From NCBI GenBank assembly GCA_020746105.1, contig CM036636.1, forward strand, positions 2,790,001 to 2,854,000: a stretch of DNA of 64,000 bases, written 5' to 3'. Below are positions 16,501 through 31,500 of this stretch, one piece after another (the stretch's first letter is position 1; every line of letters starts with the position of its first letter). This DNA comes from Trogon surrucura. Lineage: Eukaryota > Chordata > Aves > Trogoniformes > Trogonidae. Below the pieces are notes generated by a model. The model made no database searches and was not told the DNA's origin. It saw only the letters and a program-made list of their open reading frames with translations. Made by a program: the position numbers and the translations under genes.

Positions 16501-19500
16501 GGAACCTGGGGTGGTTTTGAATGTGAGGAGAGCTGGCTGCCCTGCCCCTCACAGGTTTTCCAGTATTGCCAAAACCCAGGGCTGAGAGCTTTGTCTCAGA
16601 GATTAACTCCACCACTGCGATCACGCTGTGGAGGGCTTTATGCGTTTCTTGGATTTTCACTTTTTTTTTGGCTGTAATGCTGTCAGGCTGTTTTCCGCAA
16701 CTGAAAATTCATCCTGGGGGGAGGAACAAAAGCAATCCAACACAGAGCTACCAAACAGCAGCGCATTGCTGCACTGATCTGGGCCCTGTGGCTTTTATCC
16801 CATCCTACTGACCTACTCTGAACCAAAATGGCAATGTTTTTCCCTGTGACTCCTCACCGGAACCACTGGGAAGGGGGCAGGAAGCTCGTAACCAAGTTTT
16901 GCAGCCTGATGCAGGTCTCACTCTTCCAACCCGTCCCCCTAGTTCCTGCCCGTGAGGTCCATCTCTTCTCCCATTTCTCTCTGGAGGAACACTCCAGAGA
17001 GGGTTTTTTCACTCTGTGGCTGATGATATGACACCCACCTCTGGCCTGCGGCAAGGGTCTCACTTCATTGACGTCGGGCTCGCTGTTGGGTTGGTGCACC
17101 TCCACCATGATGAAATGCTGGTTGGCCACGCTCTGCGGGCTGCCCTTGTCTGGTGGAGGGGGTGCTGGGTGGGGTGGGGGAGGAGGAGGGGACGGGGAAG
17201 GGGGGTTCTGAAGCCCACCGGCTGCAGAGCCATCTGGGGGTGGGCTCTTCAACCTCGTTGGGGACCGGACCCTGGGGAAGGGCCCGATGGGGTGTTGGCT
17301 GACCAAGGAGAGCTGAGCATCCATTTGCCTCCTGGAGCTGTGCAGGGCCGGGGAAATGGTAGCATAGATAGCGCTTGGGGCAGACTCTTCGGTGGATGTG
17401 GTAGCAGTGGAGGTCACGCTGACTGTGTCCTTCTCAGGGTGGCTGGGAGGGGGTGTGGGGTTTCGAGGTGCCACAAAGAAGAGGCCTGACTGAGAGGACT
17501 CGGAGGAAGGGCGCTTGGGCTTGTCTTTCCCCTGGTTCCTGTGCTGGGCAGCAGAGGGGTCCAGCATCTGAGGGGCTGAAGGAGGAGGTGGAGGCTTGAA
17601 GTTGGGTGGTTCATCTGGGAAGGAGGAGAGATCATCCTGCCAGACCAAGAACAGAAGCCTTTAGGACACCATGCTCAGCCGTGAGACCTTTCCCAGCTCA
17701 CAGTCACCTCTATCTGCCTTCTCACTGTGACCACGGCAAAATGAACTGATTTTCATGGAAATGCCTTTCCGAGCTTAACGGCAAAGAGAATACGACTCAC
17801 AAATGAGGACAATTAGAGGACAAACTACTCGACTTTTGCTCTGGTTCACTACTCTTATTCAGACAGCCAGAATATTTCTTCCTAACCAGTCCGATTAACT
17901 CACTTCACTGACTGCAGTGACATCCATGTGATGTAGCAAAGACTACAGAAGCTGAGACAGAACTCGATTTGCCTCCAGCTCCCACCCAAGGCGCAGCGTC
18001 TTACCAGGGAGATGTCCGGCAGGGTGTTGATGCCACTTTGGTGGCTGTCTCCACCTCCCTCCAATTCTGACGTGTTCTGATAGGACAAGGAAGGAAGATA
18101 AAACCAGGTCACAGCAGCAAGGAGCAACCACCACAGCGCCAGCACAACAGGGAACATGCAGAGCGATGCAGGGCATCACCCAAACCCCCGGCGCAGGGCT
18201 GGTCTTTCACCCACAAGTTCTGGTTTCCTGGGAGGTTCCCTAAAGACTTGCACATACAAGCAAAGTGACTTGCTTGGGAAAAGCACCCTCCCAAGCCAAG
18301 CAGCATGCTCAAAGTCTGCTGTGAGCCTGACCCACCAGGGGAATTTCTTCTGTAGTGGAGGAGCATGCTGCTCTTAAATCTCAGCTCCTAGTATTTAATT
18401 TGGAAGATGGGGAGGAACCAGCTCTGAGGGCTGCAGGCTGGGAGAAGGCCAAGAGAAAAGTTTTAAATTTCCCTCTCTTGCAAGCCAGAGCAGTTGGTCT
18501 CAGGTGTTAATAGGAGTCACTGCCATCACCTTCCCTTTATGAGTCAAAATGTCACCAGGAAATGTCACAACATCCCCCTGAACACATCACAGCTCCAGAA
18601 GTCAAGAAGGGCTTTGGGAACCTGTCGGTCTGCCTGCAGTCTGCACAGGGGCAGCTGTCAGTCAGGATGGGTCCAAGGAGAGGATGTAGATACAGTGATG
18701 CAGAGCAAAGAGGCACCCTGGCTAATTAACAGCAGCGACGGCAGCACTGGGGACGGGCAGGCTGGTGAGCAGCTCTGCTCTGGATGAGGCTGAACCCAGC
18801 TGCTCCTGAGCCGAGCCCAGAGCCACGGCTCTGTCTCTGGCTTTGCCCCAGGTACTCTCCCAGTGGATGCTCTCCCAGGGTGCACAGCACCAGCTCTGCC
18901 CAGTTCCCCTGAAGAACAAACCCAGACCCAGCAGCCTCCTCTCACAGGAACTCCTGATCTGGAAAGCACTGCTGATGCTCAGGAAGGGTGTGCTTCGTGT
19001 CCCTCATGTTCACAGAGATGTTTGTGTGTTTCTGCTGGGGTGGGCAGTGTACAGCTTGTGTTTAACTGTGTGTTATTTATTGCAGGGCAAACAACTGATT
19101 AGTTGAAATGCTGGTGCATCTGCATTTCCCCCATCTGCTGGAGGCTGCTGCTGTGTCTGTAAGATGTTAGCATCCCAAAATAGACACGGGAGACAATTAA
19201 GAGCATTAAAGAAGCAGTGAAAACATTGATGGAAAGTGCTTTTATCTCTGTGGCTTCAGAAGGAACCCTGGAGAATGAGAACGAAAAGAAACGGCTTGCT
19301 CAGAGAGGGACAGGGAAAGTATTAGCTTTCCACTCCTTCCTCTGTTGAGGGTTGATTTCATCATTAATCCAGTGCAAAGGCAGGTGGCTTTCAAATGAGG
19401 AACAACCCATACACCTTCCTGGGTTACTGACCATGTGGACAAACCAGAGCAGAAGACAGATTTGGCTGAAACAGAAAGATCAGGCTTCAGCCAGACCTGA

Positions 19501-22500
19501 CATGCCACAGGACCGTGAAAATCCAAGCGCTGGCATGAATGATGGGGTGATACCATATGTCTGAGGCAGGCAGGGCTATTTCAGAAGTGACCTGCCTTCG
19601 TATTAAAATGTTCACGAGCTTCTGGGCCGCGCACACACTAGTGACAGATCTTCAGATTTGACTGAAGTGCCAATGAGTTTAAAAAAAGCTCAAGTGCCAT
19701 CATGTCCCTGCCTGACACCAAGAATGCTCAGCTGGGGGAAACTGCACCAAACTGCACCAGCGCGCTCGTTGCAGATCTTCCTCCTTTTGCCGTCATTTCC
19801 TCTAATGAGAAAGTTGTTCTGCAGAAAGCTGCCCAAATATCACCCTCCCCCTGCACCAGCCCACCTCCAGATGCTGCTCAGAGCCTTTAATCCAGCCAAA
19901 TGGCTGTGTGCACAAGGAATGGAGCCAAGGCAGAGATGGTGGCATTTCAGCACCAGCCTGGCCGTATTTGGGAGGATCTCAAAACTCTTCCCTCACCAGC
20001 CTTGCCTCTGCCAGCCTCAACCTGCCTCCAAGAGTTCACTAAGTTCTTGGCAAATGCACAAGGACTGGACACCTGCGACGTGACACTCATAGAGAAGAAT
20101 CTGCTTGATGCCCCCCCCCACCCATCACAGAGCTATGCCTGTCACTACGACATCAGGCCCATCCCAGAGCGCTTCACAACGCTGTGTCCCAGTCACAGCC
20201 TCATAGCTGGGACCAGTCTGCACCGGGATTTGGATCCTCCTGGCAAAGGGAGGGTGGGAAGAGCTGGCGAGCCAGCTCCAACCCCCTGACCTGGCTCTGC
20301 TCTCCCTGAACCACAGCCGGTGACACTGACACCCCTTGTCTTCTTCAGGGCACGTTTTTAATGTTGACGTGTGCAAGCAGGAGATTTTCTTTTCCCCAAG
20401 CTTTAGTACTTTGGGGGCAAAAGCAATTAAACAGAAATTGCTCTGGGCTATAAAATGTAATGGCTTTTAAGCTGAGCACATTTGCTTTCAGGAATTGGCT
20501 ATTTTAAGACTGTGCCTTCCTGGATTTCCCTTGAAAGACCCATCAAAGCCACGTGCCGCTGTTCTGAAAAATGAGTATTTATTGAGAAGGCTGCTCCCTC
20601 CTACTGACTCTCTGCTCCTTTACCTCATTTATTTTCTAGTTACTTATAGAAACTGGAGGCCAGGGAAGGCCCTTCCAGCCCCTTGGTGGGGTGCACCTGG
20701 AAAACTTTTGTCCTTCTTATCTTGCACAGAGTCCACGGCAGGAGCAATGGAGCTGGTGAGCATCTTTCAGACAAGCAGTCAATTTCCATTCTCAGATTAA
20801 GTGGTAGAGAAACTGCCACCTCCCTGGGGAATACAACCCAACCTTTAATTAACCTCCCAGCTCCAAATGACTCCCTTATTTTCCAGTTACTGCTAACGAG
20901 AGCTTTGCAGAGCTGCTCAGCCTGACTCCCACAGGGCTTAGATTTTGAACAACTGTGCCAGTCTGAGAACAAACTCAGCTTTCCTCTTCTGTCCCTCTCC
21001 TTCCCTCTCCCACCCCAGAATGAGGGCCACAGGTGAGAAAGATGTCCTCCATCTCTCTACTCTCATTCTGCTCTCCCTCTGGGACACAAAGATTATCTGC
21101 CAGCTGTCAAAGAGGATGTGAGGCTTGAGATTCACTTTCCAGAGAGAGGAACAGCTCAGTGCCATCCTCTGCTTACTTATACTTCTTGTGAAACAGAGAT
21201 CAAAGACTCACAGGTGGTAGCAACTCAATAGGGTTGTCCCACTGGGCCCAATCCTGCAGCTTCAGGGAGCTGGGAACAAGTCAGCACTTGTGGAATCAGG
21301 CCCTGGGAGAAGGTACCTTTGGATGGCAGTGCCCTTGCTAGGAGCCAGTAGAGAAGAAAAAAATCAACAAGGGATTTCAATTCCTTAATCCTAGTAACGA
21401 GCGCTGGAGCAGGAGGAAATGCCAGACTGCCTGGCTTGTAAGCAATTAGAAAGTCATACCACTCCGATCAGACAAGTTGCATCTGATTATTGCAGTCTAC
21501 AATTAACCTTTGCTTCACAGGACTCATCTTGAGATTCAAGACTTAAAAGAGGTGATGCTGACAGTGAGGCAGACACACACCACCTGTGGGTGGCACCACC
21601 AAACACGGCTTCGTCTCATCTCATAACAGAAGCAGTTTTTGCACGGCAGGTCCTGATCACACTGGTTATTTTTGGTGTAAGTTCACCCACTGACCCATGG
21701 GGAGCTGATGGGACGATGGGCCTGGTCTAGCGTTACTGCCTTTGGTCATGAAGCCAAAGAAATCCGTGTCTCATGGTTCAGAGTGCCTGTGACAGATTCA
21801 GTCTGGGAATACTACAGCTATCCTCTCCTAGAGAAGTGCTGATCCCTGAGGGATGTAGCTTTTGGGCCAGGTTCACAGCTGCCAGAGGTCCTCTCCCCCA
21901 AAGCAGTACTGGCAGCTCTCAGCTCCACCACTCGCTGTGTACGCTCAACCTGCTGACCCCTGCGATTTCCTCCCAGACAAGGAGGAGGAGATGCACTCCA
22001 CACCTTGGAGCTGCGCTGCAGGGCACGAGCCTGCAGCTCTTCTCAGCTTCCTCCCAACCAAGGGCTCTGCTACGAGACAGAGGGATTTCTGAGGCTCTCC
22101 CTACATCCATGCCTAGCCTCTCTAAAGTCTGTGTGAGGATTTCTGCAAGGCTGAACACACACAGTCTGACTACACCGACTGCCTCTTGCACCAGAGCACC
22201 CATTTTTGCAGACCCAAGGCTTGTAAGGAAAAATTTTCTCCCATCCCAGAGGATGCCTGATGGGATGTGACCAGCCTACTGGTATTTAGCCAGGGTGCCC
22301 CATACAGCGACAGAGCACAGCAGCAGGTAGAGCAGGCAAAAAGGCAGGAAGGGCAGCCTGGGGTCCATTAGGCATTAATGCTTCTGGTCCTTCTAAAGTG
22401 CAGCCCTGAGCTGTCGGTGGCACAGAGGGGTTTAGTTCAAGCAGGACAGAGGTAGCAGCTGGGTTTGGTTCAAGGCTGAGTCTTGGCTGCCCTGCAGCAG

Positions 22501-25500
22501 CAAGGCCTGCAGCCGTGTGAGGGAAAGACTCTGGAACGGCTCAGCAGAGCCACAGGAAGAAAAGGCAGAGATGGGTGAAACGAGGCGGCTGTTCACGTGG
22601 CCGAGTCGCATGCGGCCCCTGGACAGCCTGCATCCCGCCCCCTGCCCGACACACGCTCGCAGCCTGTCTGCTATGGCAACCACAGCACTCGAGCTCCCGT
22701 CTCGCTGACAGCCCCTACCTCCATCAGGTCTATTAGCCACAAGAGCCGCTCCTGGGGACGTGCGAGGGGAAAAGCAGATTGAAATAAGCATAAAAGCGAA
22801 AACATAATGTCAGGGAGGATGCAGAACAAACAAGCAAGACAAGCAAATCCCAGCACAATGCAGCCCTCCTCCCGCAGAACCCACCCTGCAGAACCCACAG
22901 CCAGCTGCTCCCAGAGCTGAACGTGAAGGCTGAAACGAGCCCCTCCGGCAAGCAGGGCTGGGGAGGGCAAGAGCAGCAGGGGCTTAGGGCAGAGGAAATA
23001 GTTTGGGGAGCTCTGCCCCTCCTCTGTCTCTATCCTGCTAGCTGAGATAACCACCATGAGCCAGTGCTCTTTGCTCGGCACTTGTTTTAGCGAGCGGTGG
23101 TGACAACCATCTCAAGTGTGAGTGGTCCCACCACCTGAGGCAGAGCTCAGAGAGGTGCACGTTCTCACACGCATGGAAAGAGGTGTCACACCGCCAGGGA
23201 GGACCCGCACTGCGACACAGGGACACATGTTCTTGAAGGAAGCCCTTACAACACCTGTGCCCATTCTCTTCTCTGCGCCCAAACTGCACACCGGCCTTCC
23301 CCTTGACCTCTGGGCTCCTGTGCCAGGTGGGGCTGAGCCATTGCTTGCACATCAGGCCAGGCAGCCACACCTGGCATGTGGTGTCACAGAGCAGGAGAGA
23401 GACCATGGCAGGCCCAAAGTAGGTGCTACAGCCCAAGGCACAGGGATTGCATGAGAATCGGGTGTCATGCTCAGCACACAAGTCCTGGCAGACCTGCGTT
23501 AGCCCTCTGACACTTGGGGAAGATTTTCCCAGGCAGCCTTTGGAGAGCAGCACAAGACTCACTTTGTTTATCCTGATCCAGAAAGGATCTTGCTGTAATC
23601 CATCCTGAACAGAGCAGATGGCTTTCCTATGGGTATTTGTGAAGTCAATGGGACAAAAACACAGCTCTGATGCTTTAAAACTCTCTGAGGCCTCTTGGGA
23701 GGCTGGACCAAACCAAGTTGGCAGGCACAGCCCCAGGGAACCCCTGCCTGTCCCCCATGAGGGCTGGACCCTCCACACCACAATCCCACTCGCCTTGGCT
23801 GTGGGCTGGTTTTCTTGCTCTCAAACTAGCAGAAAGCCCATTGTCATCCATTCTCTTCACAAAGGTTTTAATTTCCAAGGTTGCTAATGCATTTAGCATG
23901 AAAGGCATTTCATGGCTAGGAAATTAATTTCGGGGCTGTGTGCCTGCACACTCTGAGGTGATTACGATAACTTAATTAGACGGTGCGTGCAATGAAGGCC
24001 TGGCAGAGAGACGTGGGAGTGCTGCTGCTTAACGCTGGTGAGTGGGCAGGGGCTGGGACAGGACGCAGTTGGCCTGAGCACTGTGGCCCCTGCTGGGACG
24101 GGGAGTAGGCAGACAGCGTCTTGAAGGAGGCGATTTAAAAGCAACAGCCCAAGCTGGTGATTAGCGGCTGGCGTGGCAGCGACATGTCACTGAGATTTCT
24201 GTGTGGATGGAGTTCACATTGAACAGTGGGAGGCCTGGAAGGGAGGCAGATTTCCTCCCTCGCTGGGGACAAAGGGACATTTAGCACCAGGCGCAGCCCC
24301 CATGCAGTGGACGGTGGTGTCTCAGTCTCAGTGGCACAGAGGTACCAAGCACATGTCTCAGCATCACCTTATGACACCTACAAATGGCACTGCTGCACCC
24401 AGCCCACAACGAAAAGAGAAAGCTTTGAGGGAAACCATGGGGGAAGGAGACTGAACAGGGTTTCCTGTGACGTGAAATGCCTTTATATCACCCCCAGGAA
24501 GCAGGCATTGAAAGAAAAAGGAACAGCGAGGAACTCACTCGGGCTGAGCTGACAGTTGTGGCAGTGAAGTGGCTGCTGGAGGAAGAGACGGTGTCACTGT
24601 AGGACATCATGGAGTAGGAGTCGGTGCCAATGCCGGGCCCCGAGGGCTGCCGAGCCTTCATGGACTCGATCTCTCTCTTCAGCACCAAGTTGTCGAAGCG
24701 GTCGAGGTCTTGTGGGCAGATCACACCCCGCACCTCTGAAAGCAGTGAGAACTGGGCCAGGCAAACAGACAACCAAAGAGAGGTTGGAACATGACCATAT
24801 TCCTGGGTAGGTGAAGACCCATCCTCCCACGCTGTTCTACAGTGGTAATGAGATGCACTAGCAGGGGGCACACGAGGAGGTTTGGGACTAAACTTCACCA
24901 GAAGCTCCTCTGCCACTGAATGCCAGCCTGTATCCTCCACAATGTCCTACCTCTGGATTTTGCTTTCATACCCTCACCCTTGACCCTGAGCAGATAACCT
25001 CAGAGGCACTGAGCCACACTGTTGACAGCGGCCCTGCTCAGTCCCCCAGGTACCAGAAACTGTCTCTGTCCTCGATGTGGGCCTCACCTTAGCATGTGTG
25101 TTGAGTAGCTCAAAGAGTGCCATCACCAGAGCATCCACGGAGATGTTGCCTTCCTTATACTCATCAAGGTAGTAGCCCATGGTTGCCCGTTCCTGTTCAT
25201 TCAGCAGGTGCCGTGCCTGTTCCTCCAGCATGACTCGCGTCTGGTTTACGATGCTGCTCAGTGTCACCTGGGAGCCGGCCAGGCCCCGGTAGAACAGAGG
25301 CTGCAGAAGACAGGAGATAGGCTTTGGCCTGGGCTGCCAAGGAATCAGTTGCCCATCGGCCCAGGCTGCCTATGTTTCAGACTGCCACTGTCACCCAGCT
25401 AGCTACCTGTGGTGAAACTGGAAAGCGGGGCTGGAAGGCGGATACCGAGAATGACTGGAGGCGGGTACCCCCGAGGATTCATCGGTACAGCTGCTCACTT

Positions 25501-28500
25501 AGCGCCACTGCTTGTCTGGGTAACTCCAGAGCCATGAGTTTATGCAACACCAGTTGAATAAACAAAACAGCTTCCCAGTTTTGTTCTGCAAGTGTGGATG
25601 CTGTCCCTTGGCCAGCTATTATAGCAGGATGCACTCCTTCATGGTAGAACTGAAGGAATTGGGGCCACGAGAGGCAAGTTTTGCATTTTGTGTAAAAGGC
25701 ACATTTGCCCCCACCGCAAGCTCGAAGCAGACCCTGCTGAACAAAGGGCCGCTGGAAACCAAAGGAGTCCCAGGAAGAGACATGTCTGGCTGCAGATGAA
25801 AGGCTTTTTTCCTCGAGAAGGATTATTTCTAAGAGGAGGTCCTTGCTGTTCCTGTCCCAGGCAGTGTTGGCACAGTCAGCATAGGGATGAACCCAGACAA
25901 AGCCCTGACTATCCTGGAGGCAGAGAGGAGCTGAGGCTGGGGGGCATGTTTTGCCAGCAAACAGCATAAAGCCATTATCAGTGAGAGCCACCTGTGAAAC
26001 CTCGCTGCTTCATTTCTGTTTAAAAGAAGCACGCTTTGCAAAAAGGTGTTCGGAGAAGACAAGCTGGCACTGAGCTGCTGGTACTGAGCAAGCCTGGCTG
26101 GTGTGCTGGAGAGGGCTGGCTTAGCTCTGCTTTGGGGTGGGAATGGTCCCAGGAGCTGTCAGGGTGCAGAGACAGCGACCATGTGGAAGGTAACACCGTC
26201 ATCTCTGAAGGGAGGGGGGCCCCATGGTCCTTGCCTGTGTGTGACCATTGCCTCGTGCCCATTAATGTGATCGTTGCCAGGCTAGGAGGTACCAGATGTG
26301 CTGCAGAACTGACCCACTGGTGGCACAGGAGACAGGGCACCCATTATGTCACACACAAACACAGCTGGCAACAGGAGGTGGGAAGGAGAAAGGCTAGAGA
26401 CAGTTAAAACCCACTGATCCTCATCAAAGTCGCATCCCTTTTATAATCAGGGGCACAAAGCTCGCTCTCCCATAGAAAATAAGAGACGATAACGGTGATT
26501 TTTTTGACAAGGCATCAGGAAAGCCCAATATCTCTTACCCTGGCTGTCGCCTCTGCAGCATGGTCACCCACTGCCCTGCGAGGAGGGAGAAGATCAGTCA
26601 GCACCGAGTACCATGTGGCTGTCACTCACCAACCGACACCTGGCACGAGATCTGTTCCTTACTCTCCTCTCTGTGGCTGTAAACTAAAACCTTCTGGCCT
26701 GGGAGAACAGGGAAAGGGCAGCACTGTGTTGTCCAGACCCACTCTGCCTTACAGGCCAGAGACACTGTCTTCCAAGCACCAGATATAGGGGCTACATGCC
26801 TGAGCACCAGGGGTGCTCCCATGGACACCTGTCACATGCTGGGGCTCCACACCCACCCGGGGTGACCCCACAGCAGCTCTGAGCTGACAGAGCTACACAG
26901 CAAGCTCGCGCAGGGTGGACACCAAGCACGTACCCTGCTGAGCTGACGAGGGTCTCTCCGATCTGGGAGCTTGCTATCCACCTGGTCTCGTCCACGGTGG
27001 TCCGGGCGTGGGGCAGCCTCCCGATGTCCTTCACCGTCATGATGAGGTGGCGGGAAGACTTGAGCAGCTTCACAGCCTCGTCGTGGGGGATGCTGAGGAA
27101 GCTCCTGCCGTTCACCTCCAGGATCTGGTCTCCGACCTGAGAAGTCAGGATGGGGTGAGACTGGGAGACCCTGGGGGCGTTCCTGCTAGGAATATGCCTT
27201 TTCTCCCACCAGGGAGGAGCTGCTCAGCCTAACCCACTGCCAAACTATGGATACAGCAATTGGAGGGACCAAGAAAAATGAGGGAAAGGGACCAAGTGTT
27301 CGTGGCTCGAGACCAGGCACTCAAGCTTACAGACAGTGAAGGACCAGGCTGTGAAGCCTGGAAGAGCCTGTGTAGGATCCAAAGCCAGACCAATCTGTCC
27401 ATTTTCCTCCATTAACTACATCTGCAGACCAGCCTAGTTACAACAGCCCCCAAAGAATACCAAGACCTCCAGCCCTGGTTCCTCCTGCTGATGTGGCAGG
27501 CCAAGAACCATTTGTGGAAGCCCCAAACCTCAGATCTCTGTGTGCAGCACCGAGGGTTCAAGTCGGGTGTCTCACCACAGTCTCCAACACTCTTTAGTAG
27601 GATCTGAGACAGCTGGATTTCATCTCTCCTCCTATTTCCTCCACAGCTGCTCCCAAGAGGTTTTATTTTGTGGCCAGAATCTTTGCTGTCATCAGGACCT
27701 TCCCTGGCAGCCTGGCCATGTTGAAGACACAGCACTCATCTGGCATTTTCCCCTTCATCCCAGGTCCTCTTTGCTTCCAGGGCATTTACTGCCTCGTTAC
27801 CACATCACAATTCACCCTGTTTTTGATATGACAACTCTTTGAAATTGCTCTTTATATCTTTGCTTAACTATAGGATTCTGTTCAGCTCTGTCAAAACACA
27901 CTCTTATTTTCTTTATGCTGCAATGCAAGCAGAATGAGACATTCCTTTAAATAACTCACCTCCATCTTAGAGGAGAAAAGAGGGACTAGGGAGAATTTCT
28001 AAGTCTAAGATACTCCTCATACATGGAGAGTCAACGTCATCTTCTCAGTTCGGTCCCGGGTAAAGGAAGCCTCAGAGAACTGGCATTAATTCTCCAGACT
28101 CTTACTCCACTGAGGAGCCATGATTAACCACTGCCAAGTCTATGCGGTGGGCTGTGACTCTGCTGTCACATAAGCTTCTCCCAGTGCTATCCAGAACTTT
28201 GCTGGGGTGAAAGTGGACACAGGGAATACCACCAGAAAAGCTCAGCTCAGCATGAGAGATCCATTGGCCGTCCCATCAAGGAAGGGAAGCCAGTTGCTGG
28301 CCTGAGGAGGCAGCAACTGACCCAGAAACCAGAATACAGCTCCTGCACTGGGACATCGTCTCTGTTTTCTGCCATAGCTGTGCTGAAGCTCACAAGAGCA
28401 TGGGGCCAGGGCTTGCATCAGCTGCAATCCAGGCACAGCGTTGCCAGCCAAGATGGAAGGTGGCTGGGTGCTGTGGCAGCAGGACTGACACCCCTACGGA

Positions 28501-31500
28501 CAACTTGCACACTTTTGCACACACTCCCACTGGAATTCTGTGAGCCTGTGCTGCTATGCCTGTGGTATCCAGATGGTCGATCCAACAACCATCAAGGCTT
28601 CCAGGCTAACAGGATTCCTGTCAAGGCACCCACTGCTCTCACTTTATCTTCCTGAGACAGCATTTTCCTTCCACTAGTGCATCAGTGAAAGGTTGACAGA
28701 AACCGACGCACAGTGGTCACGCTGTGGCGTCACATGCAGAGCTGATAAAACCTGACCATGGCTTCTCCAGGCATCCCCATGAGGACCATCCTTGGCAGAG
28801 AGAGCACAAGAACGGGGAAGAAAAGACTAAGAGAGAAATCCTGCTGCTTGGGCCAGAAGAGACCCCTGGATCACAGGCCTGGCTGTCTCAAGGTCCGTGG
28901 CGTGACAGGCACCGTTCACATCATCCAAGGTGATCGCTACGAGAAATCAAGTAGAGAGAAGGAGAGGAGCGAGCTGGCACAGAGTCCCTGAGTGGGAAAA
29001 GTGAGCATGACTTAGCAGGGCTCTGTCAGAGGTGACAGGGGCAGGTACAGGTGTTTAACAACCAGGCAGTCCTTGGCCACTGGCTGAGATACAACTGATG
29101 CCTCTTGAATGACCAGAGAGCACATCAGCAAAAGACTGTATAACCAATAGCTTATGGGCCACCTGGTTCAGGGTGCAGCTCTAAGGCAAACCTGCAACAA
29201 AAGCACACAATGGGAAATTGTGGTAGGAAACACATCAAGAATAGCTCTAAAACTAGTGTAATGGCAATATCCAAGTGAATGCATAATCTTGGGGTGAGAG
29301 CATTCCCTGGTTATATCTCTGCGTGCCCAGCAAGGAGATGCAGAGAGAAACGTTCTAGAGAAGGGAAACAGAAATGATTAGTGGCAGATGAAGGTGTCTG
29401 TGAAAGGACAGATCGAAAAGATTAGGCTTGTTAAATTTAGAGAAGAGATAATGTGTGAGGAGCTTGATGGAGCTATACAAAATAATGCTGCCAATAATGA
29501 GAAGCCAGAGAAGGGCTCTCGTTTATCCTTCCTTCTCATGAAAGGACAGAGGATGCTCAGTGAGGCTGGAAGGACACTCTGAGTGGCATCAGTAGGAGAA
29601 AAGGACATGGAGCAAGAGCACCACACAATCATAGAACTGTTTAGGTTGGATCATAGAGTCCAGCTGAAGCAGAGCTCAGTTCTGCGTTCAGCTCTGTCCA
29701 GTGACCTCACCTCATTTTTCTGGGGACAGGTCCTTCCTCTGTGACACACAGAGAGGCTGGTGGGTAGCAAGAGCTGTGGCAGCACAGGAGAGCCCAGTCC
29801 CTACCAACACCACTGCCAAGAGCCCCTGCGTTTGTCCTCACATGGGTCAGCCGATGTCCTGTGCTTGCTGTCTTCATGACTGCTGTTAACAGGGAAGCAG
29901 CACAGCTAGTAACGCAAAAGAGATGATAATAAAGAAGGGAGCCAATACCTTCAAGCTGGGCTGATGCAAGCCTGCAGCTCGAAGGGAAGAGGGAGTGTGC
30001 AACAGATGCGTTGCAACAGTCACTGCAAGGCCCTGGGGTTGGCACAGGCCAGGTCCTGCTGCATCTTCTTCTTTGGCTCCAGCAAGATGCTCAAAACAGT
30101 GGGTCCTGCAAACAGAGCTGCCTGCTGCTGCCTGGCCTTCCCCATCTGATTTTCCCTGTGGAAAGACAAGATACAGCACTGGGCCTGTGTTCGACTTGGC
30201 AGGTGACCAGGGGACGGTGGCCGTTCACAGCAGCTGGCCGGAGAGAAGAGAGCACAGAGCAGAGCCATGCCAGGGTGGGATACTCACACCCTCCCCAGTA
30301 GACTGCAGAGCACAGATCAGTCGCCAAAATCATATGCCAGGGATGTAAAACTTCCCTGGTTTGAAAGAAAGACAGTCTGGAGCCAACCCCACCTCTGTGA
30401 ACCATCTGCAGAAAGAGCCAGAGGCTCTACCTGAGCTGAGCCACAGAAGAGACCAAGAAACGGGAAGGGAGGGAGCTCAAGGGAAGACAAAATGACACAA
30501 ATGACCACATTCCAAACCATCAGACTCCACAAATGTCTCAGGTTCCCTTTGAGCTCTGTCAGCTTGGAACCAACAATCGGAAAATTGCTGACCACCAACC
30601 AAACAGGGAGGGGAAATTACACAAACGTCTGAACTGCCAAGAGAAACACACATTCAGGTGTAACAAGTATCATCTCTCAGGTGTTTCTAATTCATTGGGC
30701 AATCTGCTGGAGTGGATTTCGCTGCTAAAATAAGGAGCACTGAGCTCACTGCAGCACCAAAACAACGAAAATCCAAATTCGATTAGATAGTTTTATGGTA
30801 ATTATGAATCTTTAGTAGTTTTCCATATGAGGGATTAAGCTTGCATCATTTTTTTTGTTCAAGACAAGTTATACAGATTTAACAACCTTTCTTTAGTTTC
30901 TCCTTTCCAGAGTGGATCAAAACAAACCTGGCAAGCTCTCACCATATCAGGGACACCAGAGGGGCCCTGGACAAGCTACTTCATCTGTCTGTGTCTGTCC
31001 TTCATTGCTACCTCAACATTTATTCCAAATCCTTCATGTTAGTATAGTGCCCAGCACAAGACCACCTCTATCTGGTGCTGCCAGAATACTAACATGGGTG
31101 AGAACAGCCAGCTACAAAATGAGCACCTCGTGCAGGGGGTGCAAAACAAAAGACCTTGCAAAAATAATTGCTGGTGAAGGACAGATAAGGGAATCATTGG
31201 ATGGTCCAAATGCCTGCAAACCAGCCTATCTTGATGACAGACTCCTATTAGAGCTGGAAAAGATTTTTTGCTAATTAATATAGATAATAATAATTCTTTT
31301 CCCCAAAGTCAAGGACAACCGGGAAGGTAACAAAAGACTGCAGAGATGCAAAAGAACCATCTATTAAAATAAACGTTGACCCTGGCAAATTATTTGCTGT
31401 GTGCACAGCTCCAAACCACCATGGAATAAAGGAAGTAATAATAAGACACACAAAAATTGTAACAAAGCACAGAAAGAATATTGCCCTGGGTATTTCAGGA

